Made by a program: the position numbers and the translations under genes
Shown here: one piece after another, positions 17,823-25,813 of the stretch
Position numbering within the stretch: position 1 is the stretch's first letter
How the letters are laid out: each line of letters opens with the position of its first letter
Notes under the pieces: generated by a model
What the model was told of the DNA's origin: nothing
The model's input: the letters and a program-made list of their open reading frames with translations, nothing else
Database searches by the model: none
Source of the DNA: Paraburkholderia solisilvae
GTDB lineage: Bacteria > Pseudomonadota > Gammaproteobacteria > Burkholderiales > Burkholderiaceae
Assembly: GCF_902859875.1 (NCBI RefSeq)
Contig: NZ_CADIKF010000062.1
Location: forward strand, 1 to 39,822
Direction of reading: 5' to 3'
Length of the DNA: 39,822 nt

Positions 17823-19337
17823 ATGAATCAGCGAATGAAAGCCAACCAGTCGCCGGCGCTCGACGATCTGTCGTCGCGCGTGCCGTCGACTCTGCCGACA
17901 TCGAGCGGACTGTATTGGGGCGGCAAGTGGCACACGCCGTCCGCAGCGGCTACGCTCACCTGCATCAACCCGTCCACCGGCAAGCCGCTGCGCGACGTGC
18001 TGTGCGGCGGCGCGAGCGAAGTATCGGCGGCGGTCGGCGCCGCGCGCGACGCACGCCGCGTATGGGCGCGCACGCCGCCGCTCGAACGCGCGCGCTGTCT
18101 GCGCGAAGCCGCGCAGCGGGTACGCGAGCATGCGCAGGAACTGGCGCTGATCGATGCGGCCAGTTGCGGCAATCCGGTGAACGCCATGACGCGCGACGCC
18201 GAGGTCGCCGCGACACAGCTCGAATACTTCGCGGGCCTCGTGCTCGAAATCAAAGGCGAGACGATCCCGACAGCGAACGGCTCGTTGAATTACACAGTGC
18301 GCGAACCGCTCGGCGTGGTCGCGCGCATCTATCCTTTCAACCATCCGTTCATGTTCGCCGCGGGGAAGATCGCGGCGCCGCTCGCGGCGGGCAATACGGT
18401 CGTCGCGAAGCCGCCCGAGCAGGCGCCGCTCTCGACCATCCGCCTGATGGAACTGCTCGAAGACGTCTTTCCGCCGGGCGTGCTCAACTGCGTGGTGGGC
18501 GGCCGCGACGCGGGCGCGGCGCTCGCGAGCCATCCGCAGGTCGATGCGATCGGCCTGATCGGCAGCGTGCAGGCCGGCAAGGCGGTGCTGCACGCGGCGG
18601 CCGACACGATGAAACACACGCTGCTCGAGCTCGGCGGCAAGAACGCGATGATCGTCTATCCGGACGCGGATTTCGACAAGGCGGTGGCCGGTGCGATCAA
18701 GGGGATGAACTTCGCGTGGTGCGGCCAGTCATGCGGTTCGACGAGCCGGCTCTTCGTGCACGACTCGATTCACGACCGCTTCGTCGATGCGCTGACGAAG
18801 CTGCTGCCGACGCTCTATCGCCCGGGTATCGCGACCGACATGCGCACGACGATGGGCGCGCTGGTGAACCGCACGCAGTACGAGCGGACCTTGCACTATA
18901 TCGACAAGGCGCGCGAGCAGCGCGCGACGCTTGCGCTCGGCGGCAGGCATCCTGCCGATCCCGCGCTCGCGGACGGCTTCTTTGTCGAGCCGACCGTGTT
19001 TGTCGACGTGCAGCCTGATATGGCGATTGCCCGCGATGAAATCTTCGGCCCGGTGCTGTCGGTATTTCGCTGGCGCGACGAAAACGAGATGCTCGAGACA
19101 GTCAACGGTCTCGACGTCGGGCTGACCGGTTCCGTGTGGACGCAGGGCCTCGATACCGCGCACCGCGTCGCGGCGGCGCTCGAATCGGGATACGTGTGGA
19201 TCAACGACACATCGACGCATGTGCCTGGCGCGCCGTTCGGCGGCTACAAGCAATCGGGCCAGGGCCGCGAGGAATCGAAGGACGAGCTGCTCGAATTCAC
19301 GAGGCTGAAGAACGTGAACGTGATGCTGGGAGGCTGA
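17823..19337 (+). CDS. NAD(P)-dependent aldehyde dehydrogenase
   Basis: 504 aa, normal family length. Catalytic residues are visible: Asn173 in YPFNHPF, Lys196 (AKPPEQ, cofactor binding), general base Glu269 in LLELGGKNAM and nucleophile Cys304 in GQSCGSTS. A late PFGGYKQSGQGREES segment is typical of betaine-aldehyde/benzaldehyde-type ALDHs. Oxidises an aldehyde to the acid in the cytoplasm; the substrate is unknown. Ribosome site AAGGA lies eight bases before the ATG. Divergent flavoprotein at 16505-17659 suggests an oxygenase-then-aldehyde-oxidation route. Downstream is a 549-bp gap before the porin. Confidence 0.9.
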   Translation: MNQRMKANQSPALDDLSSRVPSTLPTSSGLYWGGKWHTPSAAATLTCINPSTGKPLRDVLCGGASEVSAAVGAARDARRVWARTPPLERARCLREAAQRVREHAQELALIDAASCGNPVNAMTRDAEVAATQLEYFAGLVLEIKGETIPTANGSLNYTVREPLGVVARIYPFNHPFMFAAGKIAAPLAAGNTVVAKPPEQAPLSTIRLMELLEDVFPPGVLNCVVGGRDAGAALASHPQVDAIGLIGSVQAGKAVLHAAADTMKHTLLELGGKNAMIVYPDADFDKAVAGAIKGMNFAWCGQSCGSTSRLFVHDSIHDRFVDALTKLLPTLYRPGIATDMRTTMGALVNRTQYERTLHYIDKAREQRATLALGGRHPADPALADGFFVEPTVFVDVQPDMAIARDEIFGPVLSVFRWRDENEMLETVNGLDVGLTGSVWTQGLDTAHRVAAALESGYVWINDTSTHVPGAPFGGYKQSGQGREESKDELLEFTRLKNVNVMLGG

Positions 19338-19412
19338 ACGAAAGCCGGCGGCCGCCCGTCTCCGCTGAAGGGCAAGGCAGCGGCTTTTAGCGTGATGATC
19401 GAACGATCTGAT

Positions 19413-19432
19413 GAAACCGCTTGAAACCGCTT
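19413..19432. repeat. Tandem 10-bp duplication
   Basis: GAAACCGCTT occurs twice back to back, followed by TAAAGG. It lies about 75 bp after the aldehyde dehydrogenase stop in non-coding DNA. No function assigned. Confidence 0.6.
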
Positions 19433-19507
19433 TAAAGGCAAATTGAAATAATTATGTTGGCTCTTTAAAAGCTTTGTCGCATGCTGGCAAAGAAAACTTC
19501 ACACAAG

Positions 19508-19531
19508 AAAAAAGCGCGGCCTGAGCCGCGC
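19508..19531 (-). terminator. Intrinsic terminator reading on the minus strand
   Basis: A 7-bp stem GCGCGGC/GCCGCGC with a 4-nt loop (CTGA on plus) is preceded on the plus strand by six A residues, so on the minus strand the hairpin is followed by six T. On the plus strand it has no T-run. The nearest minus-strand gene upstream of it (DoxX, ending at 21566) is 2 kb away and has its own terminator, so this element has no obvious gene to serve. Confidence 0.65.
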
Positions 19532-19817
19532 GAATGCGTGGATTCCGCTGTCTACGGATTCCGTGAAGCGAGTGCACTCTAGCCCGGCCAGTATCTTTCG
19601 GCTATTCGAGTTGCGAAATTACCTATTCTATTTTCCGCAATGATCCTCCAAACCGACATTTGAGGATTGTTGCGGATGTCCGTTTACGCCTGGTCGACCC
19701 GAATCATTCGTGAAAACGACCCGGATTGTTTCTATTTTTATCTACCTGTATTGCCGATTGAGGAATAGTGCTCGATTCGCACGTGTCGCGCATTCGAGAC
19801 GCGTCTTTTTGCCATTT

Positions 19818-19846
19818 TTTACATTAATTCTTTGCACGAGTAGTCT
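19818..19846 (+). promoter_or_regulatory. Candidate sigma-70 promoter of the porin gene
   Basis: TTTACA (19818-19823), 17-bp spacer, TAGTCT (19841-19846). The -35 matches 5 of 6 consensus bases; the -10 is weak. It would start transcription about 34 bases before the porin ATG. The spacing is good but the match is only moderate. Confidence 0.4.
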
Positions 19847-19886
19847 CCGCTTCGCGTCCACTTAACTACAAGCGCAAGGAGCAATA

Positions 19887-21050
19887 ATGAAACGCACGAC
19901 CTCCCTCTCGGTCATCTCGCTGGCGATGCTAGGAGCCGCCGGCGCTGCGCACGCGCAAACCAGCGTCACCCTCTACGGTACGATCGATACGTCGATCACT
20001 TACGTGAACCGCGCACAAGGCAGCTCGAACCTGTGGGCGCTTGGCAACTCCAGCGCCGGCAACCTGTCGGGTACGCGCTTTGGCGTCAAGGGCAGCGAAG
20101 ATCTGGGCGGCGGTCTCGCGGCGATCTTCCAGTTGGAAAACGGCTTCAATCCGTCGACCGGCCAGTTGGGCCAGGGCAGCCGTCTGTTCGGCCGCCAGGC
20201 GTATGTCGGCGTGACGAGCACGCAGTTCGGCGCGGTCACGCTCGGCCGCCAGTACGACCCGCTGATCGACCTCGTACAAGGCATTACGGAAGACAACTAC
20301 TTCGGCAGCGCGTTCGCAACCGCGGGCGACGTCGATAACTACGACAACAGCTTCCGCGTGAACAACGCGGTCAAGTACGCATCGCCGGTCTGGTCGGGCT
20401 TCCAGTTCGAAACGATGTACGCGTTCGGCGGCGTCGCCGGCTCGACCGGCTCGGAGCAGTCGTATGCCGTGGCAGCCGCGTACAACACCGGCCCGCTGTC
20501 GTTGGCAGCCGGCTACTTCTACGCAGCGAACAGCCAGGCAACGGCCGCCGACCGCGATGGGTTCCTGAGCACGTCGGACGGCACGTTCGACGGCCCGATC
20601 AACGCCGGCTACGCGACGGCGCACTCGCTCGCGATCGCACGTGTGGCAGGTCAATACGTGTTCGGTACGTTTACGTTCGGCGCGGCGTATAGCAACGCGC
20701 AATATCGCCGCGACGATGCATCGGTGTTCGGCGAGAACGAGAAGTACAACACGGGCCAGGGCTTCCTCAACTGGCAGGCCACGCCGGCCATGTTGCTGGG
20801 CGTCGGCTATAGCTACACGAAGTCGACCGGCGATTCTTCGGCGACTTACCATCAGGTGTCGATCGGCGCGGACTATTCGCTGTCCAAGCGCACGGACGTG
20901 TACATGACCGCCGCTTACCAGCACGCAACCGGCGACACCGGCGATGGCGCCGGCGGCCTGATGCCGGCACAAGCGTCGATCGGTTCGTACGGCTACGCAG
21001 GCACCGCGTCGCAGACGATGGTCAACCTCGGTTTGCGCCACAAGTTCTAA
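19887..21050 (+). CDS. Gram-negative trimeric porin (OmpC-like, Burkholderia type)
   Basis: 387-aa outer-membrane porin. Signal peptide MKRTTSLSVISLAMLGAAGAAHA, then mature QTSVTLYGTIDTSITYVN, the standard first beta strand of betaproteobacterial general porins. Strand signatures include SRLFGRQAYVGV, GAVTLGRQYDPL, GYSYTKSTGD and a final LGLRHKF, where the terminal Phe is the BAM recognition residue. The protein allows diffusion of small hydrophilic solutes. Ribosome site AAGGAG lies six bases before the ATG. Single-gene unit: its own promoter candidate upstream and a strong terminator at 21113-21153. Such genomes carry many paralogues, so no specific name is given. Confidence 0.93.
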   Translation: MKRTTSLSVISLAMLGAAGAAHAQTSVTLYGTIDTSITYVNRAQGSSNLWALGNSSAGNLSGTRFGVKGSEDLGGGLAAIFQLENGFNPSTGQLGQGSRLFGRQAYVGVTSTQFGAVTLGRQYDPLIDLVQGITEDNYFGSAFATAGDVDNYDNSFRVNNAVKYASPVWSGFQFETMYAFGGVAGSTGSEQSYAVAAAYNTGPLSLAAGYFYAANSQATAADRDGFLSTSDGTFDGPINAGYATAHSLAIARVAGQYVFGTFTFGAAYSNAQYRRDDASVFGENEKYNTGQGFLNWQATPAMLLGVGYSYTKSTGDSSATYHQVSIGADYSLSKRTDVYMTAAYQHATGDTGDGAGGLMPAQASIGSYGYAGTASQTMVNLGLRHKF

Positions 21051-21112
21051 GCAACGCCTAAAGCAAGGTTCGACGCCACTCGGCGGACCGGATGGTTCGC
21101 CGCGGGCTGACG

Positions 21113-21153
21113 AAGCGGGCGGGCTGCCTTCACGGGCGGTCCGCCCGCTTTTT
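21113..21153 (+). terminator. Intrinsic terminator of the porin gene
   Basis: A perfect 10-bp stem (AAGCGGGCGG, 21113-21122, with CCGCCCGCTT, 21141-21150), an 18-nt loop and a run of five T at 21149-21153, about 60 bp after the porin stop. Confidence 0.85.
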
Positions 21154-21263
21154 CATGGGCGCGACGTGCGCTCATTGGCGTGCGCGCGATGCCGGTAGAA
21201 TGTCGCATCAGGTGAATCAAAGCGGCTCAAAACGGCTCAATCCGGTCAAGTGCGAGGTGCGCG

Positions 21264-21431
21264 ATGCGAACGATCAAGATTCAGCAGTTCACCGAAGAAG
21301 ACGAGGAATTTTTCGAGCTCGGCGACGAAACCGAGGTGATGGTCACCGACGATGAATGGCGGCTGCTCGAAGAGGCGCAGGACGTGATCTGGATCGACCG
21401 GCTCGGCGGGTTTTACGCGCTCGTCGGATAA
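21264..21431 (+). CDS. Small acidic hypothetical protein (55 aa)
   Basis: Begins MRTIKIQQFTEEDEEFFEL and ends in GGFYALVG. It contains many Glu/Asp (about one third), a Trp-containing helix DDEWRLLEEAQDVIW, no membrane segment and no cysteines. Not recognised as a named family. GAGG lies nine to ten bases before the ATG, the codon usage fits the genome, and a bidirectional terminator follows at 21490, all of which support a real gene. It lies after the porin terminator, so it is expressed separately. The strong acidity and short helical content suggest a binding partner or inhibitor role, but that is only a guess. Confidence 0.6.
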   Translation: MRTIKIQQFTEEDEEFFELGDETEVMVTDDEWRLLEEAQDVIWIDRLGGFYALVG

Positions 21432-21489
21432 GGTTGGCATCATCGCGCGGCCCGGCGCAGCGACGCGCGCGACCTGGCGATAAAAACGA

Positions 21490-21514
21490 CGGGGCGGCTC
21501 CATGAGCCGCCCCG
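21490..21514. terminator. Bidirectional terminator between small acidic gene and doxX-like gene
   Basis: Perfect 11-bp stem CGGGGCGGCTC/GAGCCGCCCCG with a CAT loop. TTT follows on the plus strand; on the minus strand CGT and CG precede a TTTTT run. It sits between convergent units and fits both. Confidence 0.75.
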
Positions 21515-21565
21515 TTTCATTTGCCGCATGCGACGTGCTGCGTCGCACGCTGCATCCCGCGCTTT

Positions 21566-21976
21566 TCAGTGCCGGTCGATCGAGTAGCGCCCCGGTCCCG
21601 TCACGACCAGCAACAGCAACCCGCCGATGATGCTGATGTTCTTGTAGAAGTTGATCATGTTCACATACTGCTCCATGCCGGTCTGCGTCCAGAAGTGGTG
21701 GCCGATCAGCGCGGTGCCGAGCGTATAGAGCGCAAGCAACAACGCGAGCGGCCGCGTGAACACGCCGACGGCAAGCGCGATGCCGACCCCCAGTTCCATC
21801 ACGACAGCGATGGTTGCCGCCACCGCGGGAACCGGCGCGCCGGTCGTGGCCATATACGCCTCGGCGGCGGAAAAGCCCGTCAGCTTGCTCCAGCCGAACA
21901 CCACGAACAGCACCATCATCAGTACGCGAGCGACGAGCAGGATGGCATCGCGGCGTTGGTCGATCAGGGTTTGCAT
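21566..21976 (-). CDS. DoxX-family membrane protein
   Basis: 136 aa, four hydrophobic segments (about 12-32, 50-72, 74-92 and 112-130). Motifs RVLMMVLFVVFGWSKLTGF and MELGVGIALAVGVFTRPLAL are typical of DoxX/YphA-type proteins, which associate with respiratory or thiol-redox functions in some bacteria. AAAGGA lies about seven bases before the ATG. Same strand as, and 51 bp after, the pirin gene, so probably cotranscribed; the upstream LysR regulator is the likely controller. Confidence 0.85.
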   Translation of the reverse strand: MQTLIDQRRDAILLVARVLMMVLFVVFGWSKLTGFSAAEAYMATTGAPVPAVAATIAVVMELGVGIALAVGVFTRPLALLLALYTLGTALIGHHFWTQTGMEQYVNMINFYKNISIIGGLLLLVVTGPGRYSIDRH

Positions 21977-22027
21977 GATTCTTTCCTTTTTATAAGAGCC
22001 AGTTGTTCAGGATCGCGGCGCCGTCGC

Positions 22028-22753
22028 TCACGACCACAGTTCCGATACTTCGTTGTCGCGCAGATCGAACACGAGTACTTCCGCGTCGTCGCCTTCGCTG
22101 AAGCTCAGCGCGCGTTCGCCGCGAATCCGCGCGCCGTCGCCTTCGACGAGCCGTACGCCGTTCACCGTCACCGCACCGCGTGCGACATGCACGTAGGCGT
22201 ACCGGTTGGCGTCGAGCTCGACGCTTGCCTGTTCCGCGCCGTTGAAAAGGCCCGCATAGACGCGCGTGTCCTGACGCAGTTCCAGCGATCCGTCGGCGCC
22301 TTCCGGCGACAGCACGAGCCGCAGCTTGCCGCGCTTTTCTTCCGCGCCGAAGTGCTGCTGCAGATAACGCGGCGTCGCGTTTTTCACCGACGGTGCGATC
22401 CAGATCTGCAGAAAGTGCACCGGCTCGTTCGCCGAATGGTTGTACTCGCTGTGCGCGACGCCGGTCCCGGCGCTCATCAGTTGCACGTCGCCCGGCACGA
22501 TCACCGAGCCGGTGCCCATCGAGTCCTTGTGTTCGAGCGCGCCTTCCAGCACGTACGAAAAGATTTCCATGTCGCGGTGCGGATGCTTGCCGAAACCGCG
22601 GCCCGGCGCGACGCGGTCGTCGTTGATCACGAGCAGGTCGGAGAAGCCGATTTGCTGCGGGTCGTAGTAATTCGCGAACGAAAACGTATGACGCGAGCTG
22701 AGCCAGCCGTGCTCGGCGCGGCCGCGTTCGTTGGCATGTCTGATTTCAATCAT
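22028..22753 (-). CDS. Pirin-family protein (YhhW-like bicupin)
   Basis: 241 aa cytoplasmic bicupin. The N-terminal cupin carries the metal ligands His57 and His59 (FGKHPHRDMEIFSY), His101 and Glu103 (GTGVAHSEYNHS), positions that match E. coli YhhW almost exactly. YhhW and human pirin show quercetin 2,3-dioxygenase activity in vitro; the physiological role is unclear. Start set at MIEIRHANERG (22753), with GGAG ten bases upstream, rather than the frame's earlier Met. First gene of a pirin-DoxX operon, divergent from a LysR-type regulator across 169 bp. Confidence 0.9.
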   Translation of the reverse strand: MIEIRHANERGRAEHGWLSSRHTFSFANYYDPQQIGFSDLLVINDDRVAPGRGFGKHPHRDMEIFSYVLEGALEHKDSMGTGSVIVPGDVQLMSAGTGVAHSEYNHSANEPVHFLQIWIAPSVKNATPRYLQQHFGAEEKRGKLRLVLSPEGADGSLELRQDTRVYAGLFNGAEQASVELDANRYAYVHVARGAVTVNGVRLVEGDGARIRGERALSFSEGDDAEVLVFDLRDNEVSELWS

Positions 22754-22836
22754 GTTGATCTCCGTGAGAAGGTCCACTTCGACTTGGGCGTCGTTGCCCT
22801 GACGCGTTGATCGAATTTTAGGTCAATTCATGAGGC

Positions 22837-22842
22837 TATAAT
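22837..22842 (+). promoter_or_regulatory. -10 element candidate for the LysR gene
   Basis: A perfect TATAAT, with no good -35 at 16-18 bp (ATTTTA at 22815-22820 is the nearest), about 80 bp before the regulator ATG and in the pirin/LysR divergent region. The palindrome at 22876-22893 lies just downstream of the expected start point, where binding would repress. Confidence 0.4.
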
Positions 22843-22875
22843 CGTGCTGAAACGGGATTGACTGTCCTGTTTGAG

Positions 22876-22893
22876 TTGTCAATGAGTTGACAA
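22876..22893. promoter_or_regulatory. Perfect palindromic operator candidate
   Basis: TTGTCAA-TGAG-TTGACAA: two perfect 7-bp inverted arms with a 4-bp spacer, in the divergent region between the pirin and LysR genes. A half-site-like TTGACTGTC lies just upstream at about 22858. It may be the binding site of the LysR regulator, although the classic T-N11-A spacing is not exact. Confidence 0.55.
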
Positions 22894-22922
22894 TAAAACC
22901 CGGACATGGAGCGGCGGCCGCG

Positions 22923-23813
22923 ATGCAACTCGATGATTTAAAGATCTTTGTCACGACAGTCGACGCGCGCAATTTCACGGCCGCGGCGGACCGCCTGCAG
23001 CTGTCGAAGCAGTTCGTCAGCCGCCGCGTGATGGCGCTCGAAGCGAGCCTCGGCGTGCGCCTGCTGGTGCGCAACACGCGCAAGCTCGCGGTCACCGACC
23101 TCGGCTACGAGTTCTACGAGCGGGCGAGCCGCATCCTCGCCGACGTGGCCGACGCGGAGCAGGCGATGTCGTCGCAGCGCGCGCATCCGCGCGGGCTGCT
23201 GCGCGTGAGCGCGCCGCTGTCGTTCGGCGTGGTGCATCTGTCGCCGCTCGTCGGCGCGTTTCTGAGCTCGAACCCGGAAGTGCGCATCGACATCGAACTG
23301 AGCGACCGCGTGGTCGATGTGGTCGGCGAGGAGTACGACATGGCGTTGCGCATCGGCACGCTGGCCGATTCGACGCTGATCGCACAGAAGCTCGCGGAAT
23401 TCCGCATGATCGCGTGCTGCAGCCCCGTGTATCGCAGCACCCGGCGGCTCCCGATGACGCCCGCGGAACTCGCGGGTCATCCGTGCCTGCTCTACGGCGA
23501 GGAAGCGCGCACCGGCTGGGCGTTCGATATCGACGGGGCCGTGCGCCAGATCGAAGTGCACGGGCCGCTGCGGGCAAACAACGGAGAAGTGATTCGCGAC
23601 GCGGCGATTGCCGGCATCGGCGTCGCGCTGTTGCCGGAATTTATCGTCGCCGGTGCGCTGGCGAGCGGGCAGCTCGTCGCGTTGCTCGAATCGTTCGCGG
23701 CGCCGCCGATCACGCTTCATGCGGTCTATCCGCAACACCGGCAAAGCTCGGTGACGATACGCGCGTTCACGCAGTTCCTGCGCGAGCAGTTTGCGACTGC
23801 GCTGGCTGCCTGA
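22923..23813 (+). CDS. LysR-family transcriptional regulator
   Basis: 296 aa. N-terminal winged HTH: MQLDDLKIFVTTVDARNFTAAADRLQLSKQFVSRRVMALE (1-40), then VRLLVRNTRKLAVTDLG. C-terminal substrate-binding domain 90-290 with the usual LRVSAPLSFGVVHLSP. The start at 22923 matches the family's first residues and has GGAG 11 bases upstream; an in-frame TTG at 22887 is rejected. Divergent from pirin-doxX, the typical arrangement of a LysR regulator with its target. Effector unknown; redox or quinone-like compounds would fit the targets, but that is inference. Confidence 0.9.
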   Translation: MQLDDLKIFVTTVDARNFTAAADRLQLSKQFVSRRVMALEASLGVRLLVRNTRKLAVTDLGYEFYERASRILADVADAEQAMSSQRAHPRGLLRVSAPLSFGVVHLSPLVGAFLSSNPEVRIDIELSDRVVDVVGEEYDMALRIGTLADSTLIAQKLAEFRMIACCSPVYRSTRRLPMTPAELAGHPCLLYGEEARTGWAFDIDGAVRQIEVHGPLRANNGEVIRDAAIAGIGVALLPEFIVAGALASGQLVALLESFAAPPITLHAVYPQHRQSSVTIRAFTQFLREQFATALAA

Positions 23814-24076
23814 CGGCCGGTCGCATGCGGCGAGGGCGCGCGCGGCCCGCGCTCGGCCGGGCAAACACGCGCTGCATGAGCCGCTGCGCATCGTGCATCG
23901 CGACAAGCCCTCGTTTTCGCCGACGCCTCGCTTTCCCAAATGCTATAGCCACACAGCGACGAATTCCCGGATAATGCGCGTACCTTTGCGCGGGGGACGA
24001 CCGAACGGCACGGCGCACGCCATGCCGCCGACGCGGGGAATATGCGTTTTTCCTATACAAATCAAGAGGGACAATC

Positions 24077-24274
24077 GTGGAACCAACAGATCGGGCCGGC
24101 TGCTCCTGGCGCTGGCTTATTTTGCTGATCCCCTATATCGCGTTGTTGTGGTTGCCGTTCTATAACGACACGCGTCCATCATTCGCCGGATTTCCGTTCT
24201 TTTACTGGTATCAGTTCCTGTGGGTTCCGCTCACGTCGTTGCTGATCTACGTCGTGTATCGAGGTATCCGATGA
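24077..24274 (+). CDS. DUF3311 small membrane protein
   Basis: 65 aa with two hydrophobic segments (WLILLIPYIALLWLPFY and FFYWYQFLWVPLTSLLIYVVY), the DUF3311/YhdT-like form that accompanies sodium/solute symporters, as PanF is accompanied by YhdT. GTG start at 24077 supported by AGAGGG six bases upstream. Its TGA overlaps the symporter ATG by four bases (24271), so the pair is translationally coupled. It is probably an accessory subunit of the transporter. Confidence 0.85.
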   Translation: MEPTDRAGCSWRWLILLIPYIALLWLPFYNDTRPSFAGFPFFYWYQFLWVPLTSLLIYVVYRGIR

Positions 24275-25758
24275 GCGATCTGAATCCTGTCAATCCGGTC
24301 GCCATGACCGTCTTCGTCGCCTTTTTCCTGCTCGTCACGGTGGTCGGCTTTCTCGCTGCGCGCTGGAAGCGGGGCGATCTCACGCAACTGCATGAATGGG
24401 GTCTCGGCGGCCGCCAGTTCGGCACGATCATTTCGTGGTTCCTCGTCGGCGGCGACTTCTATACCGCGTACACGGTGATCGCGGTGCCGGCGCTGGTCTA
24501 TTCGGTCGGCGCATACGGCTTCTTCGCACTGCCGTACACCATCATCGTGTATCCGTTCGTGTTCGCGGTGATGCCGAAGCTGTGGAAAATCGCGCACGCG
24601 AAGAATCACATCACCGCGGCGGACTACGTGCACGGCGAGTACGGCGGCAAGTGGTTCCCGGCGGCGGTCGCGGTGACCGGCATCGTCGCGACGATGCCGT
24701 ATATCGCGCTGCAACTGGTCGGCATGCAGGTGGTGATCAAGGGCCTCGGCGTGTCCGGCGAACTGCCGCTCGTCATCGCGTTCGTGATCCTCGCGCTGTA
24801 CACGTACACGAGCGGCCTGCGCGCGCCGGCGATGATCGCGTTCGTCAAGGACATCATGATCTACATCGTCGTGATCGCGGCGGTGTGGCTGATTCCGGTG
24901 AAGCTCGGCGGCTACGCGCACGTGTTCGACGCGGCCGACCAGTACTTCAAGGCGAAGGGCGGCGCGACCGGCATCATCCTGAAGCCGACGCAGTTCACCG
25001 CGTATGCGTCGCTCGCGCTCGGCTCGGCGCTCGCGGCGTTCATGTATCCGCATACGATGACCGCGGTGCTGTCGTCGTCGTCGCCGCAGACGGTGCGCAA
25101 GAACGCGATTTTCCTGCCCGCGTACACGCTGCTGCTCGGCCTGATCGCGCTGCTCGGCTATATGGCGATTGCTGCGGGCATCCACGTGAAGTCCGCCTCC
25201 GACGTCGTGCCGACCCTGTTCGGCACGCTGTTCCCGTCGTGGTTCGTCGGCTTCGCCGCGGCCGCGATTGCGATCAGCGCGCTGGTGCCGGCCGCGATCA
25301 TGTCGATCGGCGCCGCGAACCTGTTCACGCGCAACCTGTGGCGTCCGCTGGTTTCGCCGAATATGGCGCCGGCGCAGGAAGCGTCGACCGCGAAGTTCGT
25401 TTCGCTGGTCGTGAAGTTCGGCGCGCTGCTGTTCATCGTGTTTCTGCCGACCCAGTACGCGATCGACCTGCAACTGCTCGGCGGCGTGTGGATTCTGCAG
25501 ATCTTCCCGGCCATCGTCTTCTCGCTGTACACGCGGCGCCTGAATACGCCGGGACTGTTCCTCGGCTGGCTGGTGGGCATTGTGATCGGCACGGGCCTCG
25601 CGATCGAGCAGGGACTCAAACCGGTGTTCACGCTGCATGTCGGCGACGCGAGCTGGCCGCTTTATATCGGCCTGATCGCGCTGGCGGCGAATATCGTCGT
25701 GACGTTTGTCGTATCGGTGCTGACGCCGAGGCGCGCCGCGCTTGGCGCGAGCGCGTAA
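24271..25758 (+). CDS. Sodium:solute symporter (SSS family, MctP-like)
   Basis: 495 aa with about 13 membrane segments. It carries SSS signatures GGRQFGTIISWFLVGGDFYTAYT (46-68), YVHGEYGGKW, MPYIALQLVGMQVV, YTYTSGLRAPAMIAFVKDIMIY and AAIAISALVPAAIMSIGAANLFTRN. The closest named type I can suggest is MctP, a proton- or sodium-coupled monocarboxylate (lactate, pyruvate, alanine) carrier, but the substrate is not proven. ATG at 24271 overlaps DUF3311. The 3' side holds a strong hairpin (25773-25800) and repeat DNA. Confidence 0.88.
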   Translation: MSDLNPVNPVAMTVFVAFFLLVTVVGFLAARWKRGDLTQLHEWGLGGRQFGTIISWFLVGGDFYTAYTVIAVPALVYSVGAYGFFALPYTIIVYPFVFAVMPKLWKIAHAKNHITAADYVHGEYGGKWFPAAVAVTGIVATMPYIALQLVGMQVVIKGLGVSGELPLVIAFVILALYTYTSGLRAPAMIAFVKDIMIYIVVIAAVWLIPVKLGGYAHVFDAADQYFKAKGGATGIILKPTQFTAYASLALGSALAAFMYPHTMTAVLSSSSPQTVRKNAIFLPAYTLLLGLIALLGYMAIAAGIHVKSASDVVPTLFGTLFPSWFVGFAAAAIAISALVPAAIMSIGAANLFTRNLWRPLVSPNMAPAQEASTAKFVSLVVKFGALLFIVFLPTQYAIDLQLLGGVWILQIFPAIVFSLYTRRLNTPGLFLGWLVGIVIGTGLAIEQGLKPVFTLHVGDASWPLYIGLIALAANIVVTFVVSVLTPRRAALGASA

Positions 25759-25772
25759 GCGCACGTCGCTGC

Positions 25773-25800
25773 GCGCCGGCTGATTCCGCTCAGCCGGCGC
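25773..25800 (+). terminator. Strong hairpin after the symporter gene
   Basis: A perfect 11-bp stem GCGCCGGCTGA/TCAGCCGGCGC with a 6-nt loop, 15 bp after the stop. It is followed by GTTGATG with no real T-run, so it may act as a weak terminator or an RNA 3'-end stabiliser. Confidence 0.5.
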
Positions 25801-25813
25801 GTTGATGCGCGTT

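Larger units (their letters stand above)
19338..19886. other. 549-bp A/T-rich region between aldehyde dehydrogenase and porin
   Basis: No protein-coding frame supported. The base composition is clearly richer in A/T than its neighbours. It contains a tandem GAAACCGCTT x2 (19413-19432), a minus-strand intrinsic terminator (19508-19531), a direct repeat GGATTCCG (19540-19547 and 19556-19563), a perfect palindrome GAGTGCACTC (about 19570-19579) and a porin promoter candidate (19818-19846). The porin transcript is therefore likely to have a short leader, and the stretch 19532-19810 is free for regulatory sites or a small RNA. Confidence 0.55.

Noticed and set aside
22887..22922. TTG start extending the LysR regulator by 12 residues
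   Set aside because: It lies inside the palindrome; ATG 22923 matches the usual LysR N-terminus.
25773..25800. Classical intrinsic terminator after the symporter
   Set aside because: The stem is perfect but no T-run follows, so it is listed only as a strong hairpin with moderate confidence.
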